From an uncultured Eubacteriales bacterium (GTDB lineage Bacteria; Bacillota_I; Bacilli_A; RF39; UBA660), in the NCBI GenBank assembly GCA_905188025.1, contig CAJJKI010000005.1:1-64000 (forward strand): DNA of 64,000 nucleotides. Direction: 5' to 3'. Position numbers and translations under genes: made by a program. Below, in pieces: positions 39,923 through 48,528 of this stretch (positions are counted from its first letter, which is position 1; every line of letters starts with the position of its first letter). The notes under the pieces are model-generated. The model was not told the origin of the DNA. It saw only the letters and a list, made by a program, of their open reading frames with translations, and searched no databases.

Positions 39923-41197
39923 ATGAAAAAAATAAATTTAAAATTATTATGCTTTTTCTTACTAATAGGGTGCTTAGGAATAACAAAAGTTAGGGCTGAT
40001 TGGGCAGGTTGCTATGCTAAAATGAATAAAGATGAAGCAGTAAGTATAGGAGACACATTTACTTATGACTTAGGAATAGATGGAAATACTACTGATATTT
40101 CTGTGTACGGACTACATTATGTTATTTTATATGACCAAAATATATTAGAACCTGTATCAATATCTGATGGTGGAGTAGGAACTTATTATAATTGGGAAAA
40201 TATTTCATCTAATGTATATGAAGAAAAAGGTACATACAATAGATTAGTTGTAGATATTAAAACTAATGATAAGAATAAATTTCTAGATGATAAAAGAGAT
40301 ATAAAAGAACTATTAAAAATAGGATATGTAAAATTTAAAGTAAAAGATACTAAGAAAACAAGTACTAAAATTATGCTATATCAAACTTATAGAGAAGATT
40401 TGGTTAATGGAAGTTTCTATAGTTCATCCTCATCATATTATTACGCATATAGTAGCTATGCTGGTAACAAGCAATCACCTTGTTATACTGAAATTACAAC
40501 ATATATAAACATATATAATAAAGATAGTGATGCTACTCTAAAAGACTTAAAAGTAAATGAAGTAGATATAACACCTAAATTTAATAAAAATACTTTAAAT
40601 TATGAAGCAATAGTTAAAAATGAAATAGACACTATTAACATAGAAGCTACTTGTAACGGTAATAATTGTAAAGTAAAAGGAACAGGTAAACAAAACTTAT
40701 CTGTAGGAAATAATACTTTTAAAGTAGAAGTCACTTCAGAAAGAGGTAATTCACAAATATATACCATTAACATAAATAGAAAAGAAAAAACAGAAGCCTA
40801 TCTAGAAAGTTTGAGTATTAAAAACAATAAATTATCTCCAGAATTTAACCCAGATAACTTAGAATACATATTGTTTGTGTCTAATGATGTAAAAAAATTA
40901 GATTTATCATATGTAGCAAATGACAAAAATGCTTCAGTTAAAATTGTTGGAAATGAAAATTTTGTAGAAGGAAATAATGAAGTAAAAATAATAGTAAGTA
41001 ATAGTGATAACGATAGTAAAGCAGAAAGAGAATATCACATTAATGTTATAAAAGAAAAAGAAGAAAATACTACTTTAATAGATAATAATACTAAATTAAT
41101 AAAAAAGCAAAGAATAATAATGATAATACTTAGTAACCTTCTTGTTATTAGTAATATTTTATGGATAGTAAAAGTATCAAAACTAAAGAAAAGATAA
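39923..41197 (+). CDS. Surface protein with cohesin-like and cadherin-like domains
   Basis: A 424-residue exported protein. The signal peptide (MKKINLKLLCFFLLIGCLGI, cleaved about residue 26) is followed by a cohesin-like beta domain (about 35-210, SIGDTFTYDLGIDGNTTDIS). Two cadherin-like beta-sandwich repeats follow: ATLKDLKVNEVDITPKFN, and after it AYLESLSIKNNKLSPEFN with the paired ending ..EYHINV. A C-terminal membrane helix (about 395-415) and a basic stop-transfer KLKKR close it. It is anchored outward; ligand binding or adhesion is inferred. AAAGGAG precedes the ATG at 39923, and the longer frame upstream lacks an RBS. The 256-base gap before it is AT-rich with nothing else supported. 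Confidence 0.75.
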   Translation: MKKINLKLLCFFLLIGCLGITKVRADWAGCYAKMNKDEAVSIGDTFTYDLGIDGNTTDISVYGLHYVILYDQNILEPVSISDGGVGTYYNWENISSNVYEEKGTYNRLVVDIKTNDKNKFLDDKRDIKELLKIGYVKFKVKDTKKTSTKIMLYQTYREDLVNGSFYSSSSSYYYAYSSYAGNKQSPCYTEITTYINIYNKDSDATLKDLKVNEVDITPKFNKNTLNYEAIVKNEIDTINIEATCNGNNCKVKGTGKQNLSVGNNTFKVEVTSERGNSQIYTININRKEKTEAYLESLSIKNNKLSPEFNPDNLEYILFVSNDVKKLDLSYVANDKNASVKIVGNENFVEGNNEVKIIVSNSDNDSKAEREYHINVIKEKEENTTLIDNNTKLIKKQRIIMIILSNLLVISNILWIVKVSKLKKR

Positions 41198-41209
41198 AGG
41201 AGCTTACTT

Positions 41210-41929
41210 ATGAAAAAGAAAAATATTATTACAAGCATAACAATGATTATACTAGCAGTTATCTATACTATCCTAGTAAAAATAATAGATGTTGCTCCTA
41301 TAGGACCAAATAATTCATCAGTAGGTTTCTCTAGCATTAATGGTTTCTTCCATAATTTACTAGGAAGTAACATGACTATATATAAAATAACTGAAGTATT
41401 GGGAATGATACCACTACTAATGGCTGGTATCTATGCCCTTATTGGATTTATTCAACTAATTAAGAGAAAGAGCCTTGCTAAAATTGATCGTGAAATTTAT
41501 GCCTTAGCATCCCTTTATGTAATTGTTCTAGGACTATATGTCTTCTTCGAAAAATGCATTATTAATTATCGTCCTATCCTAATAGATGGCGTCCTTGAAG
41601 CTTCATACCCATCATCTCATACCCTTATGGCAATCTGTATATGTGGTAGTTCACTCATTGTGAATAAGCGCCTATTTCATAAAAAAATCTTTAACATTGA
41701 AAATAAATTATCTATCTTTTTAATACCAGCAATTGTTTTAGGACGTTTCATATCAGGAGTTCATTGGTTTAGCGATATCCTTGGTGGTATAATTATCTCC
41801 GTAGCATTACTATCAACATTCTACACAGTAATCTCATCATTTTCCACTAAAAAAGCAAAAGTTAAAAATGAGCTAGAAGATGATTCACTACCAATTCCCT
41901 TAAAAGATGATGCTGTACCAGGAATATAA
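41210..41929 (+). CDS. PAP2-family membrane phosphatase
   Basis: A 239-residue integral membrane protein with about six helices. The three PAP2 motifs are present: KCIINYRP (KxxxxxxRP-like, around 117-124), YPSSHT (PSGH-like) and RFISGVHWFSDILGG (SRxxxxxHxxxD-like). The family dephosphorylates lipid phosphates such as undecaprenyl pyrophosphate or phosphatidate on the outer membrane face. An acidic tail (ELEDDSLPIPLKDD) is cytoplasmic. It follows the surface protein by 12 bases with AAGGAG as RBS, so the two form an operon. Confidence 0.87.
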   Translation: MKKKNIITSITMIILAVIYTILVKIIDVAPIGPNNSSVGFSSINGFFHNLLGSNMTIYKITEVLGMIPLLMAGIYALIGFIQLIKRKSLAKIDREIYALASLYVIVLGLYVFFEKCIINYRPILIDGVLEASYPSSHTLMAICICGSSLIVNKRLFHKKIFNIENKLSIFLIPAIVLGRFISGVHWFSDILGGIIISVALLSTFYTVISSFSTKKAKVKNELEDDSLPIPLKDDAVPGI

Positions 41930-41947
41930 AGAAATTAAAATAATAAT

Positions 41948-42026
41948 AAAAGAGTCAGTAGTATTCATGCTATATAGTAGCCTTCAAAACAAAGCAATAT
42001 CTATATATGAATCTATTAACTCTTTT
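41948..42026. terminator. Long bidirectional hairpin between PAP2 and RluA genes
   Basis: AAAAGAGT (41948-41955) pairs with ACTCTTTT (42019-42026), ATTCAT (41963-41968) with ATGAAT (42007-42012), and ATATAG with CTATAT inside. It lies between convergent genes. Confidence 0.7.
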
Positions 42027-42030
42027 TCTT

Positions 42031-42888
42031 TTATCTCACTAACTCTAAAAATTCCTTTGGAGCTTCACTCTCAATATGTATAATCTTCTTACTAACAGGA
42101 TGCACAAACTCTAAGATATTTGCATGTAAACATAGTCTCTTGATGGGATTACTCTTAGCCCCATATTTCTTATCTCCAACAAGTGGATATCCATGCTCTG
42201 AAAAATGTACTCTTATCTGATTCCTTCTTCCAGTATCAATAAATACTTGCATCAATGAATAATTTTTATTTTTTTTAATTAACTTATAGTGCGTAATAGC
42301 TTCCTTTCCAGTATTATTTCTTGTAGAGTAAACAAATTGTTGCCTATTTTCCTTAAGAAAAGAATGATATGTTCCACTATCAGGGTGAATTCCTTCTACC
42401 AAAGCAATGTATCCTCGCTTCTTAACAATCGTATTCCAATTTTCTTGCATCTTATCTCTAATTCTTTGATCTTTACAAAATAAAAGTACTCCCGAAGTAT
42501 CTTGATCAATCCTATGTACCACAAAAATAAACTTTCTATCTTCCTTCTTCACATAATCTGATACCATTCGGTAAGCCGTTACATCTCTCTCCTTATCATT
42601 TCCTATAGATAAAAGTCCACTAGGCTTATTAATCGCTATCAAGTACTCATCCTCATACAAAATATCAATTTTCTCATCCTTAATTATCTTCTTACTATAA
42701 CTAATCTGAATCTTGTCACCAGCCTTAACCATATAACTACTATTAGTAGTCACCTTATCATTAACCATAACCATCTTATTTTTAATATAATTTTTAATAC
42801 TTTTCTTAGATAAATCCTTCTTAAAATTACTAATACTATCAACTAGAGTACTATCACTTGAATTGATATAATCTTGCTTTTTATTCAT
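42031..42888 (-). CDS. RluA-family ribosomal RNA pseudouridine synthase
   Basis: A 285-residue enzyme converting uridine to pseudouridine in rRNA. It has an N-terminal S4 domain (about 25-75, KKSIKNYIKNKMVMVND) and the catalytic domain with HRIDQDTSGVLLF holding the catalytic Asp, plus DTGRRNQIRVHFSEHGYPLVGD and RLCLHANILEF. It is the RluC/RluD group, with the site unknown. The start at 42888 is chosen because the -10 box (42910-42905) rules out the ATG at 42906. Confidence 0.9.
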   Translation of the reverse strand: MNKKQDYINSSDSTLVDSISNFKKDLSKKSIKNYIKNKMVMVNDKVTTNSSYMVKAGDKIQISYSKKIIKDEKIDILYEDEYLIAINKPSGLLSIGNDKERDVTAYRMVSDYVKKEDRKFIFVVHRIDQDTSGVLLFCKDQRIRDKMQENWNTIVKKRGYIALVEGIHPDSGTYHSFLKENRQQFVYSTRNNTGKEAITHYKLIKKNKNYSLMQVFIDTGRRNQIRVHFSEHGYPLVGDKKYGAKSNPIKRLCLHANILEFVHPVSKKIIHIESEAPKEFLELVR

Positions 42889-42904
42889 TTTCTTCACCAA
42901 TAAC

Positions 42905-42933
42905 ATTATATCATTAGTTTAACTTTATGTAAA
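42905..42933 (-). promoter_or_regulatory. Promoter of the RluA-family gene
   Basis: On the minus strand TTTACA (42933-42928), a 17-base spacer and TATAAT (42910-42905). A plus-strand TATAAT at 42940-42945 probably serves the divergent ATP-grasp gene. Confidence 0.7.
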
Positions 42934-42962
42934 ATATGTTATAATACTTTTTGGTGGTTTTT

Positions 42963-43874
42963 ATGTTTCATAAAATTATTAAAGAAATTTGTCAAGAATT
43001 AAATATAAAATGTACATATCTATCTAAAGGTTGGATAGTTAAATTAGAATATAATAACAAAGTAAAATATTTAGTGGGTAATAAGTTTGATCTAAATCCT
43101 CATGCCCTAGGATTAGTTATGGATGATAAATATGCTTTCTATGATACTCTCAAAAATCTAAATCTTCCAGTATGTCTCCATCATATCTTTTATGCCCCTA
43201 ATAACAAATATCCTTATGCCATTGGATGCAATACCTATGAAGAGATATTTAAATACTTTGATTTATACCATCACGATATTGTTGTAAAAATAAATAATGG
43301 CTCTCTTGGAATGGATGTCTATCATATCGAAGACAAAGACACCCTCATAAAAACTCTTGATAAACTTTTCATAAAAAACTACTCCATAAGTATTTGTCCA
43401 TATTATCATATCAAAAATGAATATCGTACTATCATTCTAAATAACGAAATAAAACTTATCTATAAAAAAATAAGCCCAACCGTTACCGGAGATGGCCTTC
43501 ATTCTATTAAAGAATTACTTCAAAAATTTAATTTTTCATATTTTAAAGACATACAACTCCCTGATACAATTCTAAAAAAAGGAGAGATATACACTTATGA
43601 TTGGCACTTTAATCTATCTCGTGGAAGTATCGCCACTACCAGTATTGATCCTAAATTAAAAAGCAAAATTACCGATCTAGCTCTTACCGTAGCTAAAAAG
43701 ACTGGTATAGTATTCGCCAGTATCGACATCATTGAAACTACCGGTGGCGAGTTATTAGTCTTAGAAGCCAATAGTGGTGTAACTATTGATAAAGCCATAA
43801 ATTTTTTACCAGATGGTTACAATATAGCAAAAAATATCTATAAAGAAGCAATTATTGCAATGTTTCAAGAATAG
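42963..43874 (+). CDS. Orphan ATP-grasp ligase, RimK/cyanophycin-synthetase-like
   Basis: A 303-residue protein. Its middle and C-terminal parts match ATP-grasp enzymes: HHDIVVKINNGSLGMDVYHI (nucleotide-binding Lys and Gly loop, about 98-117), EYRTIILNNEIKLIYKKISP, and metal ligands in FASIDIIETTGGELLVLEANSG (D and E-x-N). The short insertion GDGLHSIKELL resembles cyanophycin and glutathione synthetases. It lacks a second catalytic domain. It likely joins an amino acid to a carboxylate, perhaps making or tailoring a small peptide; no peptide-precursor gene is adjacent. TTGGTGG serves as RBS for the ATG at 42963. Confidence 0.75.
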   Translation: MFHKIIKEICQELNIKCTYLSKGWIVKLEYNNKVKYLVGNKFDLNPHALGLVMDDKYAFYDTLKNLNLPVCLHHIFYAPNNKYPYAIGCNTYEEIFKYFDLYHHDIVVKINNGSLGMDVYHIEDKDTLIKTLDKLFIKNYSISICPYYHIKNEYRTIILNNEIKLIYKKISPTVTGDGLHSIKELLQKFNFSYFKDIQLPDTILKKGEIYTYDWHFNLSRGSIATTSIDPKLKSKITDLALTVAKKTGIVFASIDIIETTGGELLVLEANSGVTIDKAINFLPDGYNIAKNIYKEAIIAMFQE

Positions 43875-43897
43875 CGTTGATTTAATACGCTTTTTTT
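43873..43897 (+). terminator. Terminator of the ATP-grasp gene
   Basis: AGCGT (43873-43877) pairs with ACGCT (43887-43891), followed by seven T. Confidence 0.8.
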
Positions 43898-43955
43898 GTT
43901 ATCATTAAATTATAAGGAATAACAAGGTGGATAAATAAAGGAGAAAATTTAATTT

Positions 43956-45950
43956 ATGAATGAACAATATTTACAAAAATATTTAGAAGAATTATCTGAA
44001 AGATTTCCCACTAAAGAGTCAGCAGTTACAGAAATAATTAATTTAAGTTCAATACTTGCTCTTCCTAGAAGTGTAGAGCATTTCATGAGCGATTTACATG
44101 GTCAAGCTGATGCCTTTGAACATATCTTAAATAACGCTTCAGGGGGCATCCGTTTCCGTATCAGTCAACTATTTAATAATACCCTAACCAAAGAAGCCCA
44201 GGATGAATTAGCCACCATTATCTATTATCCTGAAGAAAAAATGAAAGAGTTACTACCTAATGAAAAAGATCAAAATAACTGGTATCGTCTAACTCTCTTA
44301 AAAATAATTGAAGTTACTAAAAAATTTTCATCTCGTTACACAAGAAGTAAAGTTAGAAAACTATATGATGAAAATCTAAGTTATATTCTTGATGAATTAT
44401 TAAATAATGAAATAGATGAAGAGAATAAAGATAAGTATTATCAAGCAATTATATCTACTATTATTGAACTAGGATATGCTCCTCATCTAATCATTGCCTT
44501 ATCCTCTCTTATCAAAAAGTTAGCTGTAGATGAACTTCATATTATTGGGGATATCTATGATCGTGGCCCTGAACCACATAAAATAATGGACTTACTAGAA
44601 AACTATCATTCCGTAGATATCGAGTGGGGCAACCATGACATTCTTTGGATGGGCTCATCTCTTGGTAGCAATATTTGTATCTCTGGAGTTATTACCAATA
44701 GTGTTAGACATAACAATCTAGATATCTTGGAAGATGTCTACGGTATCAATCTCCGCCCTCTAGCTAACTTTGCCGAAGAAACTTATCAAGATGCTATCAC
44801 TTGGCGCCCTCGTAAAACTACTGAAGAAGATTATCACCAAAACAAAATCGTTTGTCAAGCTGCTAAAATACACAAAGCCATCTCCATCATTATGTACAAA
44901 CTAGAAGGAGAATTTGCTGCCAAGCATCCAGAATACCACATGACTCATCGTCGCCTTCTAGATAAAATTAACTATGAAGAAAAAACTATTAACATTGATG
45001 GAAAAATATATCACCTAGAAGACACTGACTTTCCTACCATCGACAAAAATGATCCATATAAACTAACCCCTGAAGAAGATAAAATAATCTCTGATCTAGT
45101 CAAAGCCTTCCAAAATAGTGAAGCCCTTCAAAGACATATGCGTATCTTTATTGAGAAAGGTTCAATGTATAAAATAGAAAACAACAATCTTATGTATCAT
45201 GCTCTAGTACCACTAAATGAAGATGGTTCCTTAAAGAAAGTTTCTCTAGGAGACATCTCCCTATCAGGTAAAAATCTATTTGATTACTTAGATGCTAAAA
45301 TAAGGAAATTATATTACAGTAAAGGTACTACTAGTCAACATGAACTAGATTTAATGTGGTATCTTTGGTCAGGACCTGACTCACCATTCTTTGGTAAAGA
45401 TAAAATGACTACTATGGAAAGAGTCCTAATCAAAGATAAATCATCTCATAAAGAAAAGAGAAATTATTACTATAAATATCAAGAAGATGAAACTGTAATG
45501 ACTAATATAATGCATGATTTTGGCCTTACTGATACTAGAAATGCCCATATTATTAATGGCCATATCCCTGTAGAAAAAATAAATGGTGAAACTCCACTTA
45601 AAGCTAACAATAAAGTAATCGTTATCGATGGCGGTTTCTCTAAAGCTTATCAAAAAACTACCGGCATCGCTGGCTACACCCTAGTATCAGGATCAACCGG
45701 TATGCGCATCATTGCCCATGAACCATTCACTTCTCTAGAAGATGCTATTATCAATAACCAAGATATTAATTACTCAATTGATATTGAAAACAATTCACTA
45801 AAAAGATTAACTATCGCAGATGTCGATAAAGGTAAAGAATTATCTCGTCAAATAAATGATCTAAAATTATTAATTCAATATTATGATGAAGGCTTAATTA
45901 AAGAAAATCATGCATATCGTTATGTAAAAGTTCTAAACAAAAATAAATAA
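43956..45950 (+). CDS. fbp: Fructose-1,6-bisphosphatase, class III
   Basis: A 664-residue Firmicutes-type FBPase, converting fructose-1,6-bisphosphate to fructose-6-phosphate in gluconeogenesis. The metallophosphatase core is clear: SDLHGQADAFEHIL, IIGDIYDRGPEPHKIMD, EWGNHDILWMG, GHIPVEKING and VIDGGFSKAYQ. Length is normal. GGAGA precedes the ATG. The phosphoketolase gene follows 118 bases later, and its substrate is the product of this enzyme. Confidence 0.95.
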   Translation: MNEQYLQKYLEELSERFPTKESAVTEIINLSSILALPRSVEHFMSDLHGQADAFEHILNNASGGIRFRISQLFNNTLTKEAQDELATIIYYPEEKMKELLPNEKDQNNWYRLTLLKIIEVTKKFSSRYTRSKVRKLYDENLSYILDELLNNEIDEENKDKYYQAIISTIIELGYAPHLIIALSSLIKKLAVDELHIIGDIYDRGPEPHKIMDLLENYHSVDIEWGNHDILWMGSSLGSNICISGVITNSVRHNNLDILEDVYGINLRPLANFAEETYQDAITWRPRKTTEEDYHQNKIVCQAAKIHKAISIIMYKLEGEFAAKHPEYHMTHRRLLDKINYEEKTINIDGKIYHLEDTDFPTIDKNDPYKLTPEEDKIISDLVKAFQNSEALQRHMRIFIEKGSMYKIENNNLMYHALVPLNEDGSLKKVSLGDISLSGKNLFDYLDAKIRKLYYSKGTTSQHELDLMWYLWSGPDSPFFGKDKMTTMERVLIKDKSSHKEKRNYYYKYQEDETVMTNIMHDFGLTDTRNAHIINGHIPVEKINGETPLKANNKVIVIDGGFSKAYQKTTGIAGYTLVSGSTGMRIIAHEPFTSLEDAIINNQDINYSIDIENNSLKRLTIADVDKGKELSRQINDLKLLIQYYDEGLIKENHAYRYVKVLNKNK

Positions 45951-46001
45951 ATGTAATAAGAGAAATAAATAATAACAAGAATAAACAAAATAAACTAATA
46001 G

Positions 46002-46034
46002 GAAGAAAAGACATTGAAATCTTTCTTCTTTTTT
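46002..46034 (+). terminator. Terminator of fbp
   Basis: GAAGAAAAGA (46002-46011) pairs with TCTTTCTTC (46020-46028) with one bulge, followed by T residues. It overlaps the xfp promoter. Confidence 0.7.
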
Positions 46035-46042
46035 AGTATAAT
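46014..46042 (+). promoter_or_regulatory. Promoter of xfp
   Basis: TTGAAA (46014-46019), a 17-base spacer and perfect TATAAT (46037-46042). The -35 lies inside the fbp terminator loop. Confidence 0.7.
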
Positions 46043-46068
46043 TATAAATAGAATAGGAGAGGGGTAAA

Positions 46069-48396
46069 ATGAATAAAGAAGAACTATTATTATTAGATAA
46101 ATATTTTCGTGCCTGTAATTATCTATCAGTAGGAGAATTATATCTCTTAGATAATCCCTTATTAAAAAGAAAATTAACTATGGATGATATAAAGAAAAAA
46201 TTAGTAGGGCATTGGGGCACAGTACCAGGACAAAACTTTGTTTATACTCATTTAAATAGAATTATTAAAAAATATGACTTGAATATGATATATATTTCAG
46301 GACCAGGTCATGGTGGTAATGCTATGATTGCTAATACCTACCTAGAAGGTACTTATAGTGAAATATATCCTAATATCTCTGAAGATGAAGAAGGTATGAA
46401 AAAACTTTTCAAACAATTCTCATTTCCAGGAGGAGTCTCTAGTCATGTTGCTCCAGAAACTCCTGGTTCAATTAATGAAGGTGGAGAATTAGGATACAGC
46501 CTTGCTCATGCATATGGCGCCGTTATGGATAATCCTAATCTAATTGCCGCTTGTGTCGTTGGAGATGGCGAAGCCGAAACAGGCCCTCTTGCAACCTCAT
46601 GGCACTCTAATAAATTTATAAATCCTAAAACAGATGGCATTGTCTTACCAATACTTCATCTAAATGGTTATAAAATAGCTAATCCTACAATTTTTGGCCG
46701 TATGAGTGATAAAGATTTAACAAATTATTTCACAAGTCTTGGATATAAACCATATTTTGTCTCAGGAGATGAACCATTAAAAATGCATGAATTAATGGCT
46801 AAAACTCTTGATAGAGTAGTCAAAGATATTCGTGAAATAAAAAAAGGTAACAGTGTGAAAAGACCAATGTACCCTATGGTAATACTAAGAACTCCTAAAG
46901 GATGGACAGGCCCTAATATTGTCTCAGGTAAACAAATAGAAGGAACCTTTAGAGCCCATCAAATTCCCCTATTAGTAGACCCTGCTCATCCTAAAAACTT
47001 AGCTGTTCTAGAACGTTGGTTAAAAAGTTATCATCCTGAAGAATTATTTACTCCTGATGGTAAATTAAGAAAAGAAATCAAAAAAATTATCCCTACCGGT
47101 AAAAAAAGAATGGGAGCTAATCCTCATGCTAATGGTGGTATCCTTCTAGAAGACTTAAAACTACCTGACTTTAAAGATTATGCTATACCAGTCTTATATC
47201 CTGGTAGTATTAATAAAAGTGATATGACTGAACTAGGAAAATATGTCCGTGACATTATTGCTCTAAATAAGAAAAATTTCCGTGTCTTCGGTCCTGACGA
47301 AACTGCTTCAAATAGACTTAGCTGTGTTTTTGAAAAAACTAATCGTCGTTGGATTGATAAACGTCTAAAAACTGACGAATTTTTAGCACCAGATGGTCGT
47401 GTTCTTGATAGTATGCTCTCTGAACATATGTGTGAAGGTTGGTTAGAAGGATATCTTTTAACTGGTCGACATGGCTTTTTCAATAGCTATGAAGCCTTTA
47501 TTCGTATTGTTGATTCAATGGTCAGTCAACACGCTAAATGGTTAAAAGTATGTGAAGATTTATCATGGCGCCGCCCAATAGCAAGCCTAAATTATGTCTT
47601 GTCGTCTAACGTATGGCAGCAAGATCACAATGGTTATACCCATCAAGATCCTGGTTTCTTAAGTCATATCGTTACCAAAAAAGCCAATATCTCAAGAATG
47701 TATCTTCCTCCAGACACTAATTGTTTATTATCATGCTTTGATCACTGTATCAAAAGTAAGAATTATATAAATGTTATCGTTGCCTCTAAACATCCATCTC
47801 ATCAGTGGTTAACTATGAAAGAAGCCATCAAACATTGTACTAAAGGAGCTGGTATTTGGGAATTTGCTTCTAATGACTATGGAAAAGAGCCTGATATCGT
47901 TATGGCTTCATGTGGAGATGCTCCAACTCTAGAAACTCTCGCTGCCATTTCTATTCTAAAAGAAAACTTCCCTGATCTATTGATTCGTATGGTTAACGTT
48001 GTAGATCTTATGAAATTAGAGTCAAGTGAAAAGCATCCTCATGGTATGACTGATGATGAATATGATGCCATCTTCACAAAAGATAAACCAATTATATTTA
48101 ACTTCCATGGTTATCCAGATTTAATTCATCAATTAACTTATAACCGTCATAATCAAAATCTACATGTTCATGGATATCTCGAAGAGGGCACTATTACCAC
48201 TTCCTTCGATATGAAAGTTCAAAATAAAATAGATCGTTATCATCTTGTTATTGATGCCCTAAAACATTTACAAGGTCTAGGCAATTCATCATCCTTCCTC
48301 GTAGAAGAATGTAAAAATAAACTAATAGAACATAAACAATATATTCGTGAGTATGGTATTGATATGCCTGAAGTAACTGATTGGCAGTGGCAATAA
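46069..48396 (+). CDS. xfp: Phosphoketolase
   Basis: A 775-residue thiamine-diphosphate enzyme that splits xylulose-5-phosphate, and often fructose-6-phosphate, to acetyl phosphate. Seen: LVGHWGTVPGQNFVYTHLNR, GPGHGGNAM, FPGGVSSHVAPETPGSINEGGELGY (written here only as family match), the thiamine motif GDGEAETGPLATSWHSNKF, and the C-terminal HQDPGFLSH. Length is slightly below the usual 790-800. GGAGAGGGG is the RBS. It has its own promoter. It suggests heterolactic or bifid-type sugar breakdown. Confidence 0.96.
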   Translation: MNKEELLLLDKYFRACNYLSVGELYLLDNPLLKRKLTMDDIKKKLVGHWGTVPGQNFVYTHLNRIIKKYDLNMIYISGPGHGGNAMIANTYLEGTYSEIYPNISEDEEGMKKLFKQFSFPGGVSSHVAPETPGSINEGGELGYSLAHAYGAVMDNPNLIAACVVGDGEAETGPLATSWHSNKFINPKTDGIVLPILHLNGYKIANPTIFGRMSDKDLTNYFTSLGYKPYFVSGDEPLKMHELMAKTLDRVVKDIREIKKGNSVKRPMYPMVILRTPKGWTGPNIVSGKQIEGTFRAHQIPLLVDPAHPKNLAVLERWLKSYHPEELFTPDGKLRKEIKKIIPTGKKRMGANPHANGGILLEDLKLPDFKDYAIPVLYPGSINKSDMTELGKYVRDIIALNKKNFRVFGPDETASNRLSCVFEKTNRRWIDKRLKTDEFLAPDGRVLDSMLSEHMCEGWLEGYLLTGRHGFFNSYEAFIRIVDSMVSQHAKWLKVCEDLSWRRPIASLNYVLSSNVWQQDHNGYTHQDPGFLSHIVTKKANISRMYLPPDTNCLLSCFDHCIKSKNYINVIVASKHPSHQWLTMKEAIKHCTKGAGIWEFASNDYGKEPDIVMASCGDAPTLETLAAISILKENFPDLLIRMVNVVDLMKLESSEKHPHGMTDDEYDAIFTKDKPIIFNFHGYPDLIHQLTYNRHNQNLHVHGYLEEGTITTSFDMKVQNKIDRYHLVIDALKHLQGLGNSSSFLVEECKNKLIEHKQYIREYGIDMPEVTDWQWQ

Positions 48397-48402
48397 AAAT
48401 AT

Positions 48403-48468
48403 AAAGTAGACATACAAATGAACTGAACCCTAAAATGGATAGTTCACAAATATGTCTACTTTTTTTTA
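48403..48468 (+). terminator. Long symmetrical hairpin terminator after xfp
   Basis: AAAGTAGACATA (48403-48414) pairs perfectly with TATGTCTACTTT (48451-48462). A 4x4 CAAA/CAAA internal loop and TGAACT/AGTTCA (48419-48424, 48441-48446) follow, then a T run. The outer arm resembles that of the palindrome at 14142-14283. TGAACTGAACCC recalls IS3-family termini, so a mobile-element origin is possible. Confidence 0.8.
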
Positions 48469-48480
48469 TCTTGATATAAA

Positions 48481-48509
48481 TTTACATTATTCTTCCTTTA
48501 TAGTATAAT
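48481..48509 (+). promoter_or_regulatory. Promoter of the ABC exporter gene
   Basis: TTTACA (48481-48486), a 17-base spacer and TATAAT (48504-48509). Confidence 0.7.
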
Positions 48510-48528
48510 TAATAGCAAGAGGTGTACC

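Noticed and set aside
48403..48468. Intact insertion sequence end
   Set aside because: The similarity to IS3-type termini is short and no transposase frame is nearby; it works well as a terminator.
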